A stretch of 64,000 nucleotides of DNA. Source: Maribellus comscasis (GTDB lineage: Bacteria; Bacteroidota; Bacteroidia; Bacteroidales; Prolixibacteraceae). The notes under the pieces are model-generated. The model did no database searches. It was not told the DNA's origin and saw only the letters and a program-made list of their open reading frames with translations. The translations under genes and the position numbers were made by a program. Positions 60,568-64,000 of this stretch are shown here, in pieces; the stretch's first letter is position 1, and each line of letters opens with the position of its first letter. Location of the stretch: positions 4,488,001-4,552,000 of the forward strand of contig NZ_CP046401.1 of the NCBI RefSeq assembly GCF_009762775.1. The letters are read 5' to 3'.

Positions 60568-61629
60568 ATGACAGATTTAAAATATACCATAAAAGATTTT
60601 AAAAGCGAAAATGAAGTTCGCTGGTGTCCGGGGTGTGGTGACTATGCAATTATGAATGCTGTTCAACGGACTATGGCCGGAATGGGAATCCCGCGTGAAA
60701 AGTTTGCTGTTATTTCCGGTATCGGGTGTTCTTCCAGGTTTCCCTATTATATGAGCACGTTCGGATTTCATACTATTCACGGGCGTGCTGCAGCTGTTGC
60801 CTCCGGTGTAAAAGCTGCAAATCCCGATTTAAGCGTTTGGGTAATAACAGGCGATGGCGATGCAATGGCAATCGGGGGAAATCATTTTATCCATTTGATC
60901 CGCAGAAATATGGATCTAAATCTTGTTCTTTTTAATAACAGAATTTATGGTTTGACAAAAGGACAATATTCTCCAACATCAGATCGTGGAGTTAAAACAA
61001 AAACATCTCCTTTTGGTACTGTTGAAGATCCATTTGTGCCGGGACAGTTGGTAATTGGAGCAAGAGGAACATTCTTTGCGCGCTCCATTGATAGTAATAT
61101 TAAATTGAGCCAGGAAGTTTTTGACGGTGCAGCAAAACATAAAGGTACCTCGGTAGTTGAAGTACTTCAGAATTGTGTCATCTTTAATAATGGAATTCAC
61201 AATGCAATAACAGATCCGAATCACAGGGCCGATCGGCAGCTGATCCTTGAACATGGAAAACCCATGCTTTTTGGTGAGGAAAATGAAAAGGGAATTATTT
61301 TCGATAAAGGAAAGTTGAAAGTGGCCAAAGTTGGAGAAAATGGTGTGACAAGGGACGATGTGCTTGTACATGACGCGAATGAGCCGGATCCGACCATACA
61401 CATGGCGTTAATTAATATGCAGTTGCCTGATTTTCCGGTAGCATTTGGTGTAATCAGGAGTGTATCTGCACCGGTTTATGATGTTGAAATGGAGGCGCAG
61501 ATTAAAACTGTTCAGCAAACCAGAAAAATTAAAAATGTAGATGAGTTACTGAGCTCAGGAAATACTTGGGAAGTGACGACCGAGAATGGATTAACCGGTA
61601 AAGATTGTTCAAAATTTGAGTTTAAATAA
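60568..61629 (+). CDS. korB: 2-oxoacid:acceptor oxidoreductase, beta subunit
   Basis: The 353-residue thiamine diphosphate subunit has VRWCPGCGDYAIMNAVQ (two FeS cysteines), ISGIGCSSRFPYYM, HGRAAAVASGVKAANPDL, the TPP motif VITGDGDAMAIGGNHFIHLIRRN and NNRIYGLTKGQYSPTS. It pairs with korA. Its start has a strong Shine-Dalgarno-like GGAGG (60556-60560), rare in this lineage. The operon ends in a terminator. Confidence 0.94.
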   Translation: MTDLKYTIKDFKSENEVRWCPGCGDYAIMNAVQRTMAGMGIPREKFAVISGIGCSSRFPYYMSTFGFHTIHGRAAAVASGVKAANPDLSVWVITGDGDAMAIGGNHFIHLIRRNMDLNLVLFNNRIYGLTKGQYSPTSDRGVKTKTSPFGTVEDPFVPGQLVIGARGTFFARSIDSNIKLSQEVFDGAAKHKGTSVVEVLQNCVIFNNGIHNAITDPNHRADRQLILEHGKPMLFGEENEKGIIFDKGKLKVAKVGENGVTRDDVLVHDANEPDPTIHMALINMQLPDFPVAFGVIRSVSAPVYDVEMEAQIKTVQQTRKIKNVDELLSSGNTWEVTTENGLTGKDCSKFEFK

Positions 61630-61650
61630 CAACAAATAATACCTAAACAA

Positions 61651-61680
61651 AAAGCCTTGCAATACAGCAAGGCTTTTTTT
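61651..61680. terminator. bidirectional intrinsic terminator after korB
   Basis: A perfect 10-bp stem (61651-61660 with 61667-61676) with a six-base loop runs into T to 61680; the other side is A-rich, so it also serves the minus-strand gene at 61702. Confidence 0.9.
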
Positions 61681-61701
61681 GTTCCTCTCTACTAAAATTA
61701 A

Positions 61702-62004
61702 TTAATTTAACTCGAACCATTCCGGATGTTTTATGAAAATACCAGCGTCTAATCCGGGATAAAATGTATAAACAATTTTTAATGCATCTGCATACTCGAT
61801 GTTTTTTGTTTTAACATAATCGTACAAATGAGTATAATTAGATAAAGCAAATTCAACAGAGTAGCCAGCATAAATAATATTCCAAAAGGCTTCAAGTTCA
61901 TCACTCGAGGCAGAAAAAAGCTCTTCGGCAATATCCTGAAACCGTTGGGAAGGAATTACATCCCGGATTTTTTGTAGATAATTTAAAGTTGTCTTGTGTC
62001 CCAT
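61702..62004 (-). CDS. small hypothetical protein
   Basis: The 100-residue protein is mostly helical and acidic, with NYLQKIRDVIPSQRFQDIAE, SSDELEAFWNIIYAGYSVEF and FYPGLDAGIFIKHPEWFELN. No signal peptide, membrane helix or known motif is visible. It has an ATG start and lies between two terminator-bounded units; codon use looks like that of real genes here. I do not recognise a family. Confidence 0.55.
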   Translation of the reverse strand: MGHKTTLNYLQKIRDVIPSQRFQDIAEELFSASSDELEAFWNIIYAGYSVEFALSNYTHLYDYVKTKNIEYADALKIVYTFYPGLDAGIFIKHPEWFELN

Positions 62005-62188
62005 TTAATAAAAATTTTGCGTCCATCTTATCATGGGGTAAAAGTATTAAACTTTGCGAATGAAACCATTTGATAACTTACTGGAATAGGAGGTAATAAT
62101 AGCTGAATTTTAGTCAGTTAAATGCTGATCGTCAATGCTGGAGGGAGCTTGAACCTTGAATTTAAACTAAATATAAATTGTAGTTATG

Positions 62189-62788
62189 TTAAAATTTTAT
62201 GTTCTCCTTTTTTATTACCGGCATATTTTCAAAGTCTTGTAAAGCGTTTATTAGCCCGGCTTTTGTGTATCTGTTGAGGTCTTCAGGTGAGATTTTGCAT
62301 ACCTCAATTTTTCTTTTATATAACAGTCGTTCGCGTTGGGTCCCTTTTAGTAGTGGAGCGTCTGGTGTCCACCATTTTTTGCCATCAAAAAATATGACGT
62401 TCGCTGTAAAGCTGTCGGTAATATATCCTTTACTGACAATAAGAATATCGTCACAATCTTTTCTTCTTTCAAATAATTCCTGAAGTGCGCTTCGGTTTGC
62501 ATATTTTAAATGATAATCTATCTCGTTATCTTCAATCAATTTCAGGCTCTCAATTTTTCTGTAACGATGAGGTAAAAATTCAATTTTTTCAATCTGTTCC
62601 GAATAAGTTACTCTGCAACGGAAAAGTCCGGCTTTGCAGTGTTCAGGAATTTTTATATGGTCCGATAAATTAATTTCCTCAGAAGTTTGAAATGCTTCTT
62701 TTCTGGCACTGTTCATTCTTGCGTTGTGCCATTTTAGATGAAATGATTTTCCGTCCTTACATTTTATGGTTTCAAACAATGGGGACAT
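62189..62788 (-). CDS. pabC: class IV aminotransferase, probable aminodeoxychorismate lyase
   Basis: The 199-residue protein is a short fold-type IV PLP enzyme: LFETIKCKDGKSFHLKWHNARM at the start, Schiff-base Lys in YHLKYANRSALQ, DDILIVSKGYITDSFTANVIFF and APLLKGTQRERLL. It overlaps pabB by 17 bp, which supports aminodeoxychorismate lyase, making 4-aminobenzoate and pyruvate. It is shorter than E. coli PabC (about 270), as is common for the form paired with PabB in this phylum. Confidence 0.82.
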   Translation of the reverse strand: MSPLFETIKCKDGKSFHLKWHNARMNSARKEAFQTSEEINLSDHIKIPEHCKAGLFRCRVTYSEQIEKIEFLPHRYRKIESLKLIEDNEIDYHLKYANRSALQELFERRKDCDDILIVSKGYITDSFTANVIFFDGKKWWTPDAPLLKGTQRERLLYKRKIEVCKISPEDLNRYTKAGLINALQDFENMPVIKKENIKF

Positions 62789-63809
62789 AGACTTTTTTTA
62801 GTAATTCTTCATATTCATTTTCCAATTCGCTCATAAAAGTAATTCCCCCGCCACTTTTGTAAAATAACCGTCCGTTTATATTTTCAATAAAGCGAATAAG
62901 AACGCAGGAATCCAGGTTTTTACCATTAAAATAACCAAACACCCCGGTGTAATAACCACGATCGTATTTTTCGGTATTTTTTATAATTTCCACCGTTTTT
63001 TTCTTTGGTGCTCCGGAAACAGAACCTGCCGGCAATTGAGAAAAAATAATGTTTCCAATATTTTCGCAATAGTCTTTGGGAAGGTCTCCTGAGATCTGGG
63101 AACTAACCTGCCAGAGATTTTTTTGGTTGGTTTTTATCAGTTCAAGATAACGGAATTTGTCAACCGAGACATTTTCGGCAATAAGGCTTAAATCGTTTCT
63201 GATGAGATCGACAATCGTATTATGTTCTGCTTTCTCTTTGGTATCTTCCAGAATTTTTTTTTCGGAGTTTTTAATTGCTGCATCAATCGTTCCTTTCATT
63301 GGAAAAGAAAAAACTTTTCCATTTTCTATTTTTATAAATGTCTCCGGAGAAAAGCAAACAAACTGATTTTTTAACAGGATTTTGTATTTCGCTGAACTTA
63401 AATAAAAAATGTCATCCAATGTCAGGTTAGTTTCAATTTCCGTTGGTTGAGTATAGTTGAGTAAATAGGTGTCTCCACCGAAGATATGTTGTTTTATCAA
63501 ATCAAATCCTGCTTTGTATTTTTCAAATGTCACAGGTTTGGTTTTCCATTTTTGCAGACTCTTCCCGCTTGTTGAAAAGGGTATATTTGAATGACCTGGA
63601 ATTTTAAACCATATTTTTTCTGATGATTCTGGTAAAGCGCTTACAACTGCGTTTTTCATTTCAAAATCAATCAGAAAAATGAAAGCTTCCCCACTTTTCC
63701 CCATTCGATTCATCTGATTTTTTATGTCGCCCTTTTTTTTCATGATTTGCAGCAAAGGTATAAAATTTTGTTCCCTGAAAATGGTGTCAAAATTCAGTAG
63801 GTAAACCAT
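62772..63809 (-). CDS. pabB: aminodeoxychorismate synthase component I
   Basis: The 345-residue chorismate-binding enzyme has FSFPMKGTIDA with the catalytic Lys of the P(I/M)KGT motif, EHNTIVDLIRNDLS, QLPAGSVSGAPKKKTVEIIKN and YYTGVFGYFNGKNLDSCVLIR. The N-terminal part is short, without a tryptophan-binding domain, which favours PabB over TrpE. It makes 4-amino-4-deoxychorismate for folate with a glutamine amidotransferase that is not in this window. It overlaps pabC and is divergent from the YggS gene. Confidence 0.9.
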   Translation of the reverse strand: MVYLLNFDTIFREQNFIPLLQIMKKKGDIKNQMNRMGKSGEAFIFLIDFEMKNAVVSALPESSEKIWFKIPGHSNIPFSTSGKSLQKWKTKPVTFEKYKAGFDLIKQHIFGGDTYLLNYTQPTEIETNLTLDDIFYLSSAKYKILLKNQFVCFSPETFIKIENGKVFSFPMKGTIDAAIKNSEKKILEDTKEKAEHNTIVDLIRNDLSLIAENVSVDKFRYLELIKTNQKNLWQVSSQISGDLPKDYCENIGNIIFSQLPAGSVSGAPKKKTVEIIKNTEKYDRGYYTGVFGYFNGKNLDSCVLIRFIENINGRLFYKSGGGITFMSELENEYEELLKKVYVPIV

Positions 63810-63819
63810 TCATAATTTT

Positions 63820-63827
63820 TATTTTTG
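63820..63827 (+). promoter_or_regulatory. -7 element (TATTTTTG) for the YggS-type gene
   Basis: A full match to TAnnTTTG, 18 bases before the ATG at 63845. No well-placed TTG precedes it. Confidence 0.35.
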
Positions 63828-63844
63828 ATAAAAAATAAAAGCAG

Positions 63845-64000
63845 ATGGATATAGCAAAGAAGATTTCTGAAATAAAACAAACTTTGCCTGAAGAAGTTAA
63901 ACTTGTAGCGGTGTCGAAAACAAAGCCCAATGAAGATATTATGGTTGCTTATTCTTCTGGTCATAAGGTTTTTGGCGAAAATAAAGTCCAGGATTTAACT
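63845..64000 (+). CDS. YggS/PLPBP-family PLP-binding protein, N-terminal fragment (cut by window edge)
   Basis: The first 52 codons are inside the window and read [14 protein letters not shown], then [15 protein letters not shown] and [12 protein letters not shown]. The VSKTKP segment carries the PLP lysine and GENKVQ is the next family motif, so this is the PLP homeostasis protein YggS/PLPBP. The gene is cut at the window edge. It is divergent from pabB with a 35-bp gap. Confidence 0.9.
   Translation, partial: MDIAKKISEIKQTLPEEVKLVAVSKTKPNEDIMVAYSSGHKVFGENKVQDLT

Noticed and set aside
1-64000. CRISPR array, tRNA, rRNA, insertion sequence or defence island
   Set aside because: I looked in all intergenic gaps; none has direct-repeat/spacer structure, cloverleaf sequence, transposase genes or known defence genes.

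Overview
The window is a continuous stretch of an AT-rich chromosome from a member of the Bacteroidota, most likely a marine or anaerobic Bacteroidales/Marinilabiliales (Prolixibacteraceae-like) organism. The evidence is lineage-typical genes (DUF3822 next to rsmD, a DUF6089 barrel in front of uppS-bamA-ompH-ompH, a NigD-like lipoprotein, a GT3-type glycogen synthase, an S1 protein with a long acidic leader) and several promoters of the Bacteroidota form TTG-N19/20-TAnnTTTG. I see no rRNA, tRNA, CRISPR array, prophage or insertion sequence. The species call is inference; the phylum call is strong.

Layout. 1-8 kb: truncated pdxH, an exported redoxin, the minus-strand run (membrane protein, DUF3822, rsmD), a RecD-like helicase, then rpsA-STAS-rnz on the minus strand. 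8-12.3 kb: rfbA-rfbC-rfbD plus a phosphohexomutase, a dTDP-rhamnose route with rfbB missing. 12.3-19.7 kb: accessory genes for secreted proteins, including three proteins with concanavalin-like folds (one a probable membrane-tethered DNA-binding protein), an alpha/beta hydrolase, an exported nitroreductase, a DsrE-like protein, a YCII protein, MsrA and a DedA-like protein. 20-22.8 kb: a two-subunit membrane complex related to cytochrome bd, both subunits ending in a c-type haem site. 22.9-25.6 kb: two PLP enzymes, one a divergent tryptophanase/tyrosine phenol-lyase homologue. 25.8-28.8 kb: pentapeptide protein, orphan NarL-type regulator, free-methionine-sulfoxide reductase, DUF4870, WbuC-like cupin.

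28.8-34.3 kb: hisS and hutH, separated by an unusual fold-back sequence; then a redox operon (thioredoxin-glutaredoxin fusion, thioredoxin lipoprotein, GroES-like protein without GroEL) and a NigD-like lipoprotein. 34.4-42.8 kb: S9 peptidase, LytS/LytTR-type two-component pair, AhpD-like protein, M14 carboxypeptidase, then a Gfo/Idh/MocA oxidoreductase with malQ behind a promoter that carries a perfect palindrome. 42.9-54.6 kb: hydrolase, pdxJ, CBS protein, nadK, the outer-membrane assembly operon (DUF6089-uppS-bamA-ompH-ompH), glycogen synthase and murI. 54.6-57.8 kb: a sugar permease / nucleotidyltransferase / sugar kinase salvage operon. 58-64 kb: gamma carbonic anhydrase, korA-korB, a small unknown, pabB-pabC, and the start of a YggS-type PLP protein.

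The points most worth a second look are the paired c-haem cytochrome bd-like complex, the beta-eliminating lyase with altered PLP contacts, the Tyr/Gly-rich repeat loop in BamA, the fold-back between hisS and hutH, and two candidate operators (a 17-bp palindrome inside the 40.2-kb promoter and helically phased TTTGAYTG repeats at 14.4 kb).
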